In this document: positions 17,118 through 26,343 of the stretch, piece after piece | How positions within the stretch are numbered: position 1 is the first letter of the stretch | Layout: every line of letters starts with the position of its first letter | From: Saprospiraceae bacterium | GTDB taxonomy: Bacteria; Bacteroidota; Bacteroidia; Chitinophagales; Saprospiraceae | Assembly: GCA_028282725.1 (NCBI GenBank) | Contig: JANQHF010000089.1 | Location: 1-53,346 of the forward strand | Reading direction: 5' to 3' | Length of the DNA stretch: 53,346 nucleotides | The notes under the pieces: model-generated | The model's database searches: none | The model's input: only the letters and a program-made list of their open reading frames with translations | What the model was told of the DNA's origin: nothing | Position numbers and translations under genes: made by a program

Positions 17118-18734
17118 ATGAATATCCTGTTTGACCTTGTAATAATTCTTTCGATTTCTGTTGTAGCCCTTTATATCAGTAGCAGATTAAAATTGCCATC
17201 GATTTTCGGATTTCTTGTTGCGGGTATCTTAGTCGGGCCTCATGGTGTTGAAATGATCTCTACAATATCAGAAGTGAATACAATGGCGGAAATTGGAGTG
17301 CTTCTTCTTCTCTTTTCGATCGGTATCGAATTTTCTCTGGAGAAACTGTTGCAATCCAAAAAATACGTCCTAATTGGTGGCGCATCTCAGGTATTTATCA
17401 GTATTATTTTATTTACAGGTGCAGCCATCCTATTGGGGATAACGATCAACCAGGCACTTTTTATCGGTATGTTGCTGGCCATGAGCAGTACAGCCATTGT
17501 GCTGCAATTATTCCAGGAAAAAGGTTGGATGAACACATTATTCGGGAAAAATTCAGTGTCGATATTAATATTCCAGGATATCATCATCATTCCGATGATG
17601 CTCATAACACCATTTCTCGGTGGAGAAGAACAAGATTTATCAGCGATCCAAAACTTACTCATTGGTATTGGTTTAGTGGTCCTCGTGGTCCTGGCCGCAA
17701 GAAAACTTGTACCCGGCATACTCAGGAATATCGTCCATACCGGGAATCCTGAACTATTCCTGATGTCAATCATCGTCATTTGCTTTGCTACCGCTTTCGT
17801 GACCAATGTGCTCGGACTGAAGCTGGCATTGGGAGCCTTTCTTGCGGGATTGATCATTTCAGAGTCGGAATACAGTTTTGAGGCCCTTAAAAATGTCATG
17901 CCGTTCAAGAAGATCTTTACGGCCATTTTCTTCATTTCAATAGGCATGTTGCTCAATCTTGGTTTCCTTGTGGATCACATTGGCTTGATCATCTTATTGA
18001 CTCTGTCGATTATGTTGGTCAAGTTGATCATCATTTTCTGTACCACCATGATCCTGAATCTCGGCGTGCGGAATGCAATCGTTAGTGGATTGGTATTGTG
18101 CCAGGTAGGGGAGTTTGCATTCATTTTATCAAAAGCCGGAATGGATCTTCACTTGCTCTCGGACTTCGCCTATCAGATCTTCTTGTCCATATCTATCATA
18201 TCGATGATTATATCTGCCGTGATCATATCGTCGGCACCCAAATTGTCCAATGCGATTGTCAGAAATTTCCCGTGGAAGAGTTGGTTGATCAAATTAGACG
18301 AAAAAAATTGTCTGCCCAGTCCCTGTACCTTGACGGATCACACAGTCATAATAGGATATGGCCCAGGCGGAAAACGGATCGGAAAACATTTGCATAAAAA
18401 GAACATTCCATTCGCCGTTGTCGAATTGAACGAGAGGAATATAGAGGAAGGTGATCAGGAAATGGCCCAGGTGATCATTGGTAACGGAGAAGATAACGAG
18501 GTATTACAACGAGCAGCCGTCGAAGCAGCCAGGCAGGTGATCGTAACCGTTTCAGATCCAGCAGCAACTGAAGACATTACTGTCAAAGTACGCAGGCTGA
18601 ATCATCAGGCTAAAATAGTCGTTAGAACTCGCTACCAGCAAGAATCCGAAAGGCTTCACAAACTGGGGGCCGACCACGTCGTCCCCGAAGAGACATCAGT
18701 TGCGGATACCATTACCGGTGCTTTGGTCATTTGA
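17118..18734 (+). CDS. CPA2-family cation:proton antiporter with RCK domain (KefB/YbaL-like)
   Basis: A 538-residue inner-membrane antiporter exchanging K+ or Na+ for protons. The first 380 residues hold about 12 membrane helices with family motifs LPSIFGFLVAGILVGPHG, GVLLLLFSIGIEFS and GAFLAGLIISES. A cytosolic RCK (TrkA-N) domain follows with the nucleotide motif GYGPGG near residue 412 and an acidic end of the second strand (VVELNERN), suggesting control by NAD(H). The C-terminal glutathione-dependent features of KefC/KefB are not evident, so it is nearer to YbaL/RosB. ATG at 17118. It is followed by a bidirectional terminator shared with the convergent protease gene. Confidence 0.88.
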   Translation: MNILFDLVIILSISVVALYISSRLKLPSIFGFLVAGILVGPHGVEMISTISEVNTMAEIGVLLLLFSIGIEFSLEKLLQSKKYVLIGGASQVFISIILFTGAAILLGITINQALFIGMLLAMSSTAIVLQLFQEKGWMNTLFGKNSVSILIFQDIIIIPMMLITPFLGGEEQDLSAIQNLLIGIGLVVLVVLAARKLVPGILRNIVHTGNPELFLMSIIVICFATAFVTNVLGLKLALGAFLAGLIISESEYSFEALKNVMPFKKIFTAIFFISIGMLLNLGFLVDHIGLIILLTLSIMLVKLIIIFCTTMILNLGVRNAIVSGLVLCQVGEFAFILSKAGMDLHLLSDFAYQIFLSISIISMIISAVIISSAPKLSNAIVRNFPWKSWLIKLDEKNCLPSPCTLTDHTVIIGYGPGGKRIGKHLHKKNIPFAVVELNERNIEEGDQEMAQVIIGNGEDNEVLQRAAVEAARQVIVTVSDPAATEDITVKVRRLNHQAKIVVRTRYQQESERLHKLGADHVVPEETSVADTITGALVI

Positions 18735-18917
18735 TTTACTTTATGCCGGAAACATCGTGTTTCAATAGTCATTTTCTCTCAATAAATGACTTTGAAACTG
18801 TGTACTACCTCTATTGATCCTGCATTGAAGAGAGAGCGGTCAGAGAAAGTGTGATCATTCAAGCGATTTACACATGCTCTATGAATTTGGTTTTGAAAAA
18901 ATTTGGTGGACCAATCC

Positions 18918-18971
18918 AAAAAAGGTAAAGTCACCAAAGAATCAAAGTGGTGACTTTACTTAGAGTTTTTT
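18918..18971. terminator. Bidirectional intrinsic terminator
   Basis: GTAAAGTCACCA (18925-18936) and TGGTGACTTTAC (18948-18959) form a perfect 12-base stem. Six A residues lie before it (18918-18923) and six T residues after it (18966-18971), so it can end transcription from both the antiporter (plus) and the tricorn-like protease (minus), which converge here. Confidence 0.82.
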
Positions 18972-18980
18972 AATGGCCAT

Positions 18981-21900
18981 TTACGGTTTAATTTCTCTGG
19001 ATCTGTTTTCCCTGGGGGGTGTTTTTGGATGAATGGGTCCTTTTTCCGTTATCGATTTCATCACTTCCGTAATAGCTGCCTCGAGCTGGTTATCTACTCC
19101 TTTTGCGAGAAGTGTTGGATCCTCTTTCACCTCAATATCCGGTTCTACTCCGTGTCCTTCTGCAAACCACGTTCCATCGGGATTATACATCCTGAAAGTG
19201 GGCACTGTTACGACTCCGCCATCAATCAATTGTGGTGCACCGCTTATACCGATGAGACCACCCCAGGTGCGACCACCGATCAGGGGACCCAATCCGGCTT
19301 TCTTGAAGTAATCAGGAAAAGCATCTCCGCCTGAACCTGCCCATCCATTAATGAGCATCGCCATAGAACCAAAATTGGCCACGGGTGGCCACTGCCAGTT
19401 TTGGCCATCTCTTACATCCCAGTACGCCAAAGGCTTTCTGTTCAGGAGTTCAATAAATCGATCGGGTATTTGACCTCCATTGTTAAATCGCTCATCCACG
19501 ATCAATCCTTCCTTATTCCATTGTCCATAGAATTGACGGACCAATTCATTTTGGCCGCCGACGCCTGTCGACGGAACATATATATAACCAATTTTGCCTC
19601 CTGATGCCTCGTCCACTCTTTTACGATTCTGTTCGATCCACGCAAGGTTGCGCAGCCTGGTTTCCGTTCTGAGTGTCTTTATGATATAGGATTTGGAACC
19701 CTCCCATGACGGCTTATCATTCACAGTAATTTCCACCGTTTTATCAGCGAGTCCGGAAAATGGCTCAAATGGATTGGTATATTCATTGAGAGCCATTCCA
19801 TTTACTGCAAGAATATAGTCTCCCTCATTTACGTTGATTCCAGGTTCATCCAGGGGAGAACGCACCTCGTTGTCCCAGTCCGCTCCTCTGATAATCTTTC
19901 CGACCTTGTAATGTCCATTATCTTTGGTCCAGTCTATCCCAAGATATCCAACACTCTCGTTGTCGGCACTTTCCTGATCTCCTCCTCCACGGTACGTATG
20001 TGATGCATTCAATTCACCTATCAATTCGCCTAAAATATAATTCACATCATTTCTGCTCATGGCATGATCAATCATACTTCCGTACCGATCCCTCAATTCG
20101 TTCCAATTCACTCCATGCATGGCCGTATCGTAAAAAAAGTCTCTCTGAAATCTCCAACTGTCGTTAAAAATTTGTTTCCATTCCTTTCTTGGATCAATTG
20201 TCATTACCATGTCGCTCAAAGACAATGTTTTGTCCAATTTTTTGTCGGATCCCATATCTATCATTCCGACCTTGCCGTTCTTTCGAACCATGATTTTTTT
20301 GCCATCGGCGCTTATCCGGTAGCCATTGATATCACTTATTACCGTTTTTTCTTCACGTTCTTTTAGATCAAAGAACATCAGGTCCGTTTTTCTCTCACCT
20401 GAACCGGAGTTCGAGAATCGCTGAAAAAGAACCTTATCAGATACAGCTGCAAGTCCACCCATATTACCTGCTTTTGGGGGCAGAACAATCAATCGCCTTT
20501 CGAATCCTTCAAAATCGATTTCCGTTGCTTTTTCCTCATTGTCTTCATCTTTATTTGTATCCTCTTCTTCCTTTCCGTTGGCATCAGATTGGTTTTCTTT
20601 TTCTTCTGATTGAGTCTCAATCGTAATACTGACAGTATCATTTTCAGCTGAGATAGGGGATGCGACATCTTTCGTTAATGTTACGAGTGCTAGTTGAGTC
20701 GCATTTGGGTATGTCCATGTATTGTCAAAATCACTGTATACGGGGGTAAATGATCGGTTGGTGACCAGGTAAAGATATTTGCCATCAGGATCAAACGTTG
20801 GATTCAGATCGGAATAAAATCCCGAAGTAGCCTGGGTAACCGTCTTATCCTCTACATTATATAAAAAGATGGCTCCATTTCCATTATCCAGTGATTTACT
20901 ATAAGCCAACCATCGGCTGTCCGGTGACCAGCTTGACCTCCACCAGCGTAAACCTCCTTCAAAAAGAGTAATGTCCTTGTCAACTTTACTCATGGTATCC
21001 GAAGTCATATCATAAACCCAAATGGTCATGGTCTGATCGACAAAACTCAACTTTTCGCTGTCCGGTGACCAGTAGAGGTTGTATCGGAATCCAGGCCCTA
21101 GTTGGGTTAATTGTTTTTCCTTGCTGCCTTCTTTTAAATCAAGAATAGTCAGTTCGTATTCCCCGGATTTATCACTCCAATATGCGATGTACCGACCATT
21201 AGGTGACCATGCCGGGGATCGTTCCGCCACTCCTGTAGTTCGGGTTATATTTTTCACAATACCTTTTTCTGCCGGAACCGTAAATATTTCGCCTCTGGCC
21301 TGAATCAGCGCTCGCTTACCATCCGGACTAATCGACCAGGTCTGAAAATATTCTTCGACACTTTCCTTTCTTGGTTTGATCGTCATCATATCAGAAGTGA
21401 TCTGGATTTCGACTTCCCTGGACTCTTCGGTCTGTAGATCGAGGAGAAAAATTTTGCCTCCTGCCTCATATACAATGTCTTTGGAACTGTTTGAAGGAAA
21501 GTGTACATCGTAATCGTCCATATGAGTCAGTTGTTTACTTGACTTCGTCGCCAGGTCATAGGACCAAATATTAAATCTCTGATTGGGACCCTGATCCGAT
21601 AAGAAATATACTTTGTTACCTACCCACATTGGCAATTCATCATTTGCCGGATTATTGGTAAGGTTTTCTGATTCAAGAGTATTCAGATCAAAAATCCAAA
21701 CATCGGAGGCTGTACCTCCGCGGTATCTCTTCCATGTCCGGAATATACGAGAGCGATCCGTAAAAGCCAATTTGTTTCCATCCGGAGATAAACTGCCAAA
21801 TTCCCCATATGCAAGAGGAAGTTTTTCGGGTAAGCCCCCTTCGAGAGAAATCTTATAGAATTGCGAAAATCTTTGTTTCCCGCTTTCGCTACTATTTACA

Positions 21901-22271
21901 AAAAGTAATGATTGTCCATCCGGATACCAATCAATCATACGATCTGACATTCCATGGAAGGTCATTCTTTGCGGAATACTTCCGCCCGATGAAATGACAT
22001 ATATGTCCGTATTGCCATCGTAATTTCCTGAAAATGCAATTTGCTGACCGTCAGGTGAAAATTTCGGAAACGATTCATTTCCTTTGGCTGATGTAAGCTT
22101 CGTAGCAACTCCTCCTGACTTATCTACAGTCCAGATATCGCCTCCGAATGAAAATGCAATATGAGTTTCAGAGACATCGGGATATTGGAAAAGACGAGCG
22201 TCTACCTGAGCAAACATTGTTGCACAGGATAGAATTAAGATGAGAACAATTAGAAAAAGTTTTGATTTCAT
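18981..22271 (-). CDS. Tricorn-like S41 protease, exported
   Basis: A 1096-residue protein with a signal peptide (MKSKLFLIVLILILSCATMFAQ), an N-terminal TolB/tricorn beta-propeller region with repeated SPDGK/WSPDS blades (about 25-550), an acidic low-complexity linker (about 550-590), a core domain with a PDZ (about 775-860) and the S41 catalytic domain. The tricorn tetrad is present: Ser757-His758 in NASHTY, Ser980 in GSGGDAF, and Glu1038 in WFAEGHG. Tricorn cuts short peptides left by other proteases; exported Bacteroidota homologs are thought to act on peptides in the periplasm. It ends at the bidirectional terminator and is preceded by its own promoter region. Confidence 0.9.
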   Translation of the reverse strand: MKSKLFLIVLILILSCATMFAQVDARLFQYPDVSETHIAFSFGGDIWTVDKSGGVATKLTSAKGNESFPKFSPDGQQIAFSGNYDGNTDIYVISSGGSIPQRMTFHGMSDRMIDWYPDGQSLLFVNSSESGKQRFSQFYKISLEGGLPEKLPLAYGEFGSLSPDGNKLAFTDRSRIFRTWKRYRGGTASDVWIFDLNTLESENLTNNPANDELPMWVGNKVYFLSDQGPNQRFNIWSYDLATKSSKQLTHMDDYDVHFPSNSSKDIVYEAGGKIFLLDLQTEESREVEIQITSDMMTIKPRKESVEEYFQTWSISPDGKRALIQARGEIFTVPAEKGIVKNITRTTGVAERSPAWSPNGRYIAYWSDKSGEYELTILDLKEGSKEKQLTQLGPGFRYNLYWSPDSEKLSFVDQTMTIWVYDMTSDTMSKVDKDITLFEGGLRWWRSSWSPDSRWLAYSKSLDNGNGAIFLYNVEDKTVTQATSGFYSDLNPTFDPDGKYLYLVTNRSFTPVYSDFDNTWTYPNATQLALVTLTKDVASPISAENDTVSITIETQSEEKENQSDANGKEEEDTNKDEDNEEKATEIDFEGFERRLIVLPPKAGNMGGLAAVSDKVLFQRFSNSGSGERKTDLMFFDLKEREEKTVISDINGYRISADGKKIMVRKNGKVGMIDMGSDKKLDKTLSLSDMVMTIDPRKEWKQIFNDSWRFQRDFFYDTAMHGVNWNELRDRYGSMIDHAMSRNDVNYILGELIGELNASHTYRGGGDQESADNESVGYLGIDWTKDNGHYKVGKIIRGADWDNEVRSPLDEPGINVNEGDYILAVNGMALNEYTNPFEPFSGLADKTVEITVNDKPSWEGSKSYIIKTLRTETRLRNLAWIEQNRKRVDEASGGKIGYIYVPSTGVGGQNELVRQFYGQWNKEGLIVDERFNNGGQIPDRFIELLNRKPLAYWDVRDGQNWQWPPVANFGSMAMLINGWAGSGGDAFPDYFKKAGLGPLIGGRTWGGLIGISGAPQLIDGGVVTVPTFRMYNPDGTWFAEGHGVEPDIEVKEDPTLLAKGVDNQLEAAITEVMKSITEKGPIHPKTPPRENRSREIKP

Positions 22272-22615
22272 AATAAGATATTATAACTGATTCAAAATTA
22301 CATAAGAAGAAAAGAATCGTGAAGATAGATGTAAAAGCACTATCACATGGTTACTGTATTCCATTGTGATAATTTACCGGTGTCATTTCTTCTTATGTTC
22401 TATCATGTTCCGCGATTTCGTCATAAAGTTTGTATCTACTTACTTTTATATACCAAATGGGTTCAGGTTTAGATTAAATAAGGGCATTGCGGTTCGACCA
22501 TTGAACTTGTTTAACCAACTTCAACATTAATTCATGTCAAGGGAGCATCCTATTACCGGGGATTAGAAATACGATTGCCGAATTCATAGGTAATTGGATA
22601 ATGATATTCTATCAC
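22272..22615. other. Intergenic stretch between the tricorn-like and S41 protease genes
   Basis: 344 bases, both neighbours on the minus strand. It should hold the promoter of the tricorn-like gene. I see no reading frame, strong hairpin or repeat copy. Confidence 0.4.
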
Positions 22616-23944
22616 TCACGGACGAACATCATCCCGTTCATTCCGGTCCGTTCTTCCGTTATTGTACAGGCCCTGCACTGCAACTACCTTTTCTCCTTCC
22701 ATGATCATTTTCAACCGGAAATAAGGAATATCTTCAAACATGAACAGATCTTGTTTCATAGGGATCATCAGGTAAGCAGGATTCCCTTCTCTTTGATACA
22801 TCAATTTGCCATCTTCATAGACGATGGTGCGTGGACCATAAGTTCCGGCATAGGATTGCATGAGCTCGTGCTTCAAGGTGATAGGATTTTGTTCTGCCTT
22901 TAACCCTTCCAAAGCCCATTCATATGAATGTCTATCTGACCCTTCGCTTTTGTCCAACAATTTTTCCAGAGCCAAAATTTTAGCTTTCGTCAGTGCCTGA
23001 TCAGCCTGAACTTCGACATGAGGTTGTACACCAATGCCCTCCCAATTTGTCTTGGACACAGGATTAACCGCTCTGCCTGTGGGTACCCAGACCGTATACC
23101 TGTCAGTTGCGATTCTCGTACCACCCGGATGTGCTCCTCCACCGGTAATTTCGCCAACTAGCGTGGCGCGTTCCAAATTGCGCAAATTGTAACTGAATTC
23201 TTCGGCGGCTGAAAACGTTCTGCTGCTCGTAAGTACATATACATCCACATCAGGTCTTCGTTTACCCGGGACATAGGGCAGGGTCCAGGTTTGTGTGATT
23301 TCTTCCTGTGGCCGGTAATAAAAATTGTTGAGATGAACGCGCTCGGAGTCGTACAAATAACTTGTGATCAGTTGGATCATCGACGGGCTTCCTCCTCCAT
23401 TGGATCGCAGGTCTATAATTAATGCGGACACATTGGAAAGGAAGTTCATGGCGGCCTGTGCAGTAGCACCGGAATATTCATCTACATGATAGAATCCCGT
23501 AAGATTCAAATAGCCTATATTTCCATCAAGGATTTTTACCTCCTTGAATCCGTGATTATTGAGTTGTCCACTTCTTCTTTGTCGCTCAATAAAAGCCAGG
23601 CTGTCCTCAGGAGAAATGGCATTTCGTCGTTCGGCAATCATTTGTGGGGCAAAACTCACGCGCAAGTGTCGGTCGTCATTGATCTTTCTTACGTCTTCTG
23701 AAAGGACTTGTGCAAACTCATGGGGATTCTCAATGGAATCGTATTTGCCTGCTGCATGATTTTGTTTGAGCAGATGAGCAATTTTTTCTCCGATGTCAGC
23801 AAAGACATAGTATCGATCCAGGATCGAACTGATTGAATCAATGACTTCGTTTCTCTCTTCGCTTGTCAGCGGGGCATCCATATTCTGGGAGGTGATAGAA
23901 ATTGTAGTGAGTAAGAAACAAGAAATGAGCAGGTACTTTTTCAT
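22616..23944 (-). CDS. Exported S41-family peptidase (retinoid-binding-protein-like)
   Basis: A 442-residue protease. ATG at 23944 gives the signal peptide MKKYLLISCFLLTTISITSQ; a longer frame upstream is out of place. An N-terminal helical domain (to about residue 100) precedes the S41 core: IGYLNLTGF, ALIIDLRSNGGGSP and LTSSRTFSAAEEF with nucleophile Ser245, then GEITGGGAHPGG. This matches the IRBP-like S41 group without a PDZ domain. Residues about 355-442 add a small C-terminal domain with an ITLK...YAGTYG motif. It lies 37 bases after the MarR gene on the same strand and is probably co-transcribed with it. Confidence 0.86.
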   Translation of the reverse strand: MKKYLLISCFLLTTISITSQNMDAPLTSEERNEVIDSISSILDRYYVFADIGEKIAHLLKQNHAAGKYDSIENPHEFAQVLSEDVRKINDDRHLRVSFAPQMIAERRNAISPEDSLAFIERQRRSGQLNNHGFKEVKILDGNIGYLNLTGFYHVDEYSGATAQAAMNFLSNVSALIIDLRSNGGGSPSMIQLITSYLYDSERVHLNNFYYRPQEEITQTWTLPYVPGKRRPDVDVYVLTSSRTFSAAEEFSYNLRNLERATLVGEITGGGAHPGGTRIATDRYTVWVPTGRAVNPVSKTNWEGIGVQPHVEVQADQALTKAKILALEKLLDKSEGSDRHSYEWALEGLKAEQNPITLKHELMQSYAGTYGPRTIVYEDGKLMYQREGNPAYLMIPMKQDLFMFEDIPYFRLKMIMEGEKVVAVQGLYNNGRTDRNERDDVRP

Positions 23945-23981
23945 AATGATCAATTTGAGATGATTTATAATTTTTTTGTTC

Positions 23982-24434
23982 TTAATGTTGGCTGCAATTT
24001 TTGGTGATCTTTTCCAATATTTTTTCAAGCATTTTTATTTCTGATGTGCTTACATCACTTAGCGCCGTCTTTCTATTTGCATAGATGATAGGGACCAGGT
24101 CGTTGTAGATTTTTTTACCCAGTTCAGTCAATTCAAGTTTATACCGTCTCCGGTCAAGATCATTGAATGAACGGGTCAGGTACTTTCTCTGCACCAGTAT
24201 TTCAATGATCCTTGTCACTGATGCATGGTCCTTGAAAACTCGTTTGGAGATTTCATTTTGCGTCATTTCAGGATTATCCTTGATCGTTTTTAACACCAAC
24301 CATTGATCGATGGTAATGTCCAGATCGTTCCGTTTGATATTCTGACGGGCAAATTGGCGGTAGGACTTTATGGTCTTGTCCATGACGTAGAATATCGTTT
24401 GCTCGAGTCGACTAAGTTCTAATGCCTGATTCAT
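23982..24434 (-). CDS. MarR-family transcriptional regulator
   Basis: A 150-residue winged-helix regulator: dimerisation helices at both ends and a DNA-binding core with LDITIDQWLVLKTI, MTQNEISKRVFKDHASVTRII and the wing DLDRRRYKLELTELG. MarR proteins usually repress nearby genes and let go on binding small ligands. ATG at 24434 is the family start; a longer open frame upstream is not coding. The S41 peptidase gene follows after 37 bases, which makes it the likely target along with the regulator itself; a palindrome lies just upstream. Confidence 0.87.
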   Translation of the reverse strand: MNQALELSRLEQTIFYVMDKTIKSYRQFARQNIKRNDLDITIDQWLVLKTIKDNPEMTQNEISKRVFKDHASVTRIIEILVQRKYLTRSFNDLDRRRYKLELTELGKKIYNDLVPIIYANRKTALSDVSTSEIKMLEKILEKITKNCSQH

Positions 24435-24449
24435 TGATACAAATATAAT

Positions 24450-24459
24450 TGATATATCA
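24450..24459. promoter_or_regulatory. Possible MarR autoregulatory operator
   Basis: TGATATATCA is a perfect 10-base palindrome 16 bases upstream of the MarR start codon, set in AT-rich flanks. MarR proteins often bind such sites in their own promoter. The assignment is inference. Confidence 0.4.
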
Positions 24460-24500
24460 TATAAATGCACAAAAATGAATCCTTTCCATTGTGGGGGTAC

Positions 24501-24528
24501 ATTCCTCGCAGTCGGGGGACTATGAATA
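24501..24528. repeat. Hairpin repeat family R, copy 4 (diverged)
   Basis: ATTCCTCGCAGTC, GGGG, GACTATGAAT: an imperfect copy of the family R hairpin, between the MarR start and the DUF6090 stop. A further weak half copy (TTGGGGACTCTTAAT) follows at about 24543. Confidence 0.6.
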
Positions 24529-24552
24529 TTTCTAGGAATAACTTGGGGACTC

Positions 24553-25311
24553 TTAATAATTCTCCTTGAGATATTGATCAATAATATCGCCATACACTTC
24601 AAAATATTCAACTCCTCTTTTCAATACGTTATTTTGGTAATTCATCCAACCGACATACTCTTTGAGAATATTACTTAATTCTCGATTTTTTACAAAAGCC
24701 TTTGTGTCGTGACCGAAGTTGTATGCCTGCATCACGACTTCGCCAAATTCGCGAGGTTCGTTGACAAGGTTGGAGTGTTCGAAATAATAGGGAAGTATCG
24801 TTGAAAATATGTAGTCTGTTACCTCACTATTGGCCTTCGTATATAATTCAGTGTAAATGTCATTATAGTTAATGTAGTCAATCAATTCTTCGTCCTTTAT
24901 ACTGTTAATCAGGTTGGACTTAGTCAAATTATCCAGGGCATTTCTTGCAAGTGGGGGATAAGTATTAGTGCCCATATTTACCAGGGAACTTATTAAAGAA
25001 TCTTTTGACTTGCCAGGAATATTGGAATTCAAGGATTCTAGGATTGAGACAATTTTGTTGATTTGATTTATTCTATCGCTTGAGCGTCTTTCGACTCCAT
25101 CCATATTCATTTTCACTTCTGATTGTAACTTTATTAGGTATGACTCGAGTTGAGATTTTATGATGCGATTCTCATTCCAATTATTGATTTGAAGTGCCAA
25201 CAGAATGCCTATAACCACCAGAGCAATTTCACCAACGGCATAGAGAAGATACTTGCGAGCAGATGAAGATTCAATCAATGATCGACGAATAGTGCGAAGA
25301 AAAGTGAACAT
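24553..25311 (-). CDS. DUF6090 family membrane-anchored protein, intact
   Basis: A 252-residue protein with the DUF6090 N-terminus: a basic lead FLRTIRRSLIESS, one membrane helix within AVGEIALVVIGILLALQINNWNE, and then about 205 residues of mainly helical, charged sequence with possible coiled coil at residues 55-95. Topology is probably N-terminus inside. The function of the family is unknown; it is abundant in Bacteroidota. Two further copies in this window, at 11059-11617 and 28540-28953, are broken. It is upstream of the MarR gene on the same strand, 118 bases away, and divergent from the AlkD-like gene. Confidence 0.83.
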   Translation of the reverse strand: MFTFLRTIRRSLIESSSARKYLLYAVGEIALVVIGILLALQINNWNENRIIKSQLESYLIKLQSEVKMNMDGVERRSSDRINQINKIVSILESLNSNIPGKSKDSLISSLVNMGTNTYPPLARNALDNLTKSNLINSIKDEELIDYINYNDIYTELYTKANSEVTDYIFSTILPYYFEHSNLVNEPREFGEVVMQAYNFGHDTKAFVKNRELSNILKEYVGWMNYQNNVLKRGVEYFEVYGDIIDQYLKENY

Positions 25312-25372
25312 GGATTGAAGATAGTAAATCCAAAGAAGGAGCTAAGGAAAGAGGGCTGTAGGGCATGTTTCC

Positions 25373-25396
25373 GTTCGCAGTCGGGGGACTATGAAT
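25373..25396. repeat. Hairpin repeat family R, copy 5 (diverged)
   Basis: GTTCGCAGTC, GGGG, GACTATGAAT: same layout as the other R copies with two changes in the arms, one of which would keep a G-U pair in RNA. It lies in the divergent region between the DUF6090 and AlkD-like genes. Confidence 0.65.
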
Positions 25397-25506
25397 ACCA
25401 AGAAATATTCTCTTTTCTATAAAGACTTTCATTTTCTAACCGGCTTTCGTAAATTCAACAAGCGAGAATTTAGAGGATTTAATAAACTGTCCGGAATATA
25501 TCCAAT

Positions 25507-26202
25507 ATGAATACGACTGATGTATTGACGCTTCTTGAAGAGAACAAAAATGAACGCGGCATTGCCAACTGGAATAAGTTGGATCCTGAAAAGAGAAGGC
25601 TCAAGAGTTTTGGCATTGGCTTAACCCAATTGCGCAAATTAGCCAAGAAAATTGGGCGCAATCATGAACTGGCATTAGATCTTTGGAGGAGTGATTATTA
25701 TGATGCGAAGGTCATCTCGTTGCTGATCGACGATCCCAAACAGATTACCCCGGAACAAGCTGAGACCCAGGTGGAGGAATTGGATGGAGGACACCTGGCC
25801 CATGTCTTTTCATCTTGTGATGCTACACTGGCCAAGACTTCCTTTACCAGGGAAATCGCCGATAAATGGATGGTGAGTGAGGATCCGGTCAGACGCAGCT
25901 GTGGATACGGCTTGCTCTATGAACTGTCAAAATCAAAGAAAAAAAGTGCACCTGACAATGGGTACTTTTTAGGGAAAATCAATCAGATCAAAAGTTCATT
26001 CGCAAAGGAATCCACACCGGTAAAGATGTCAATCGGTGGTGCCTTAATGGGAATGGGGATGCGCAATCGTGAATTAAATCAAGCCGCCGTACCTGTGGCC
26101 AGATGGATGGGGCCCATAGATTTTGATGAACGGGGTAAATGCGACCCATTCGATGTACTCAAACACCTGACGGGTGACTATGCAAAAAAGAAGTTTGGAT
26201 AG
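25507..26202 (+). CDS. DNA alkylation repair protein, AlkD-like HEAT-repeat family
   Basis: A 231-residue cytoplasmic protein built of short helical pairs, matching the DNA alkylation repair family: RRLKSFGIGLTQLRKLAKKIG near the N-terminus, ALDLWRSDYYDAKVISLLID, and a central DPVRRSCGYGLLYELS. AlkD members remove bulky cationic lesions such as 3- and 7-alkylpurines without flipping the base. I cannot confirm the catalytic tryptophan/aspartate pair by alignment, so activity is inferred from the family. It stands alone on the plus strand. ATG at 25507 is the only good start. Confidence 0.83.
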   Translation: MNTTDVLTLLEENKNERGIANWNKLDPEKRRLKSFGIGLTQLRKLAKKIGRNHELALDLWRSDYYDAKVISLLIDDPKQITPEQAETQVEELDGGHLAHVFSSCDATLAKTSFTREIADKWMVSEDPVRRSCGYGLLYELSKSKKKSAPDNGYFLGKINQIKSSFAKESTPVKMSIGGALMGMGMRNRELNQAAVPVARWMGPIDFDERGKCDPFDVLKHLTGDYAKKKFG

Positions 26203-26256
26203 AGACGTTCACTTTCATTAATTGAATCTCGGCTCCTTATTTCTGAACAAGTTCCA

Positions 26257-26343
26257 TTATTCAGGTTGACTTTCGTAATCCCTCTTCAAATGCGCTATGA
26301 TCTCAGCTCCGACCTCTTCAAATTTTTCCCGGACTAACCAATG
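26257..26343 (-). pseudogene. C-terminal remnant, possibly of an alpha/beta hydrolase
   Basis: A 28-codon open stretch ending at TAA reads HWLVREKFEEVGAEIIAHL and a short charged tail. This is the usual look of the last helix of alpha/beta hydrolases, which follows the catalytic histidine (GHW...E.P..V...I..FL). A stop codon lies directly before it. It abuts and slightly overlaps the S74 remnant in another frame. The assignment is tentative because the piece is short. Confidence 0.4.

Noticed and set aside
17387..17956. Long antisense open frame (189 codons) inside the antiporter gene
   Set aside because: It lies opposite a well-conserved CPA2 gene and its translation has no protein-like pattern; it follows from codon bias of the real gene.
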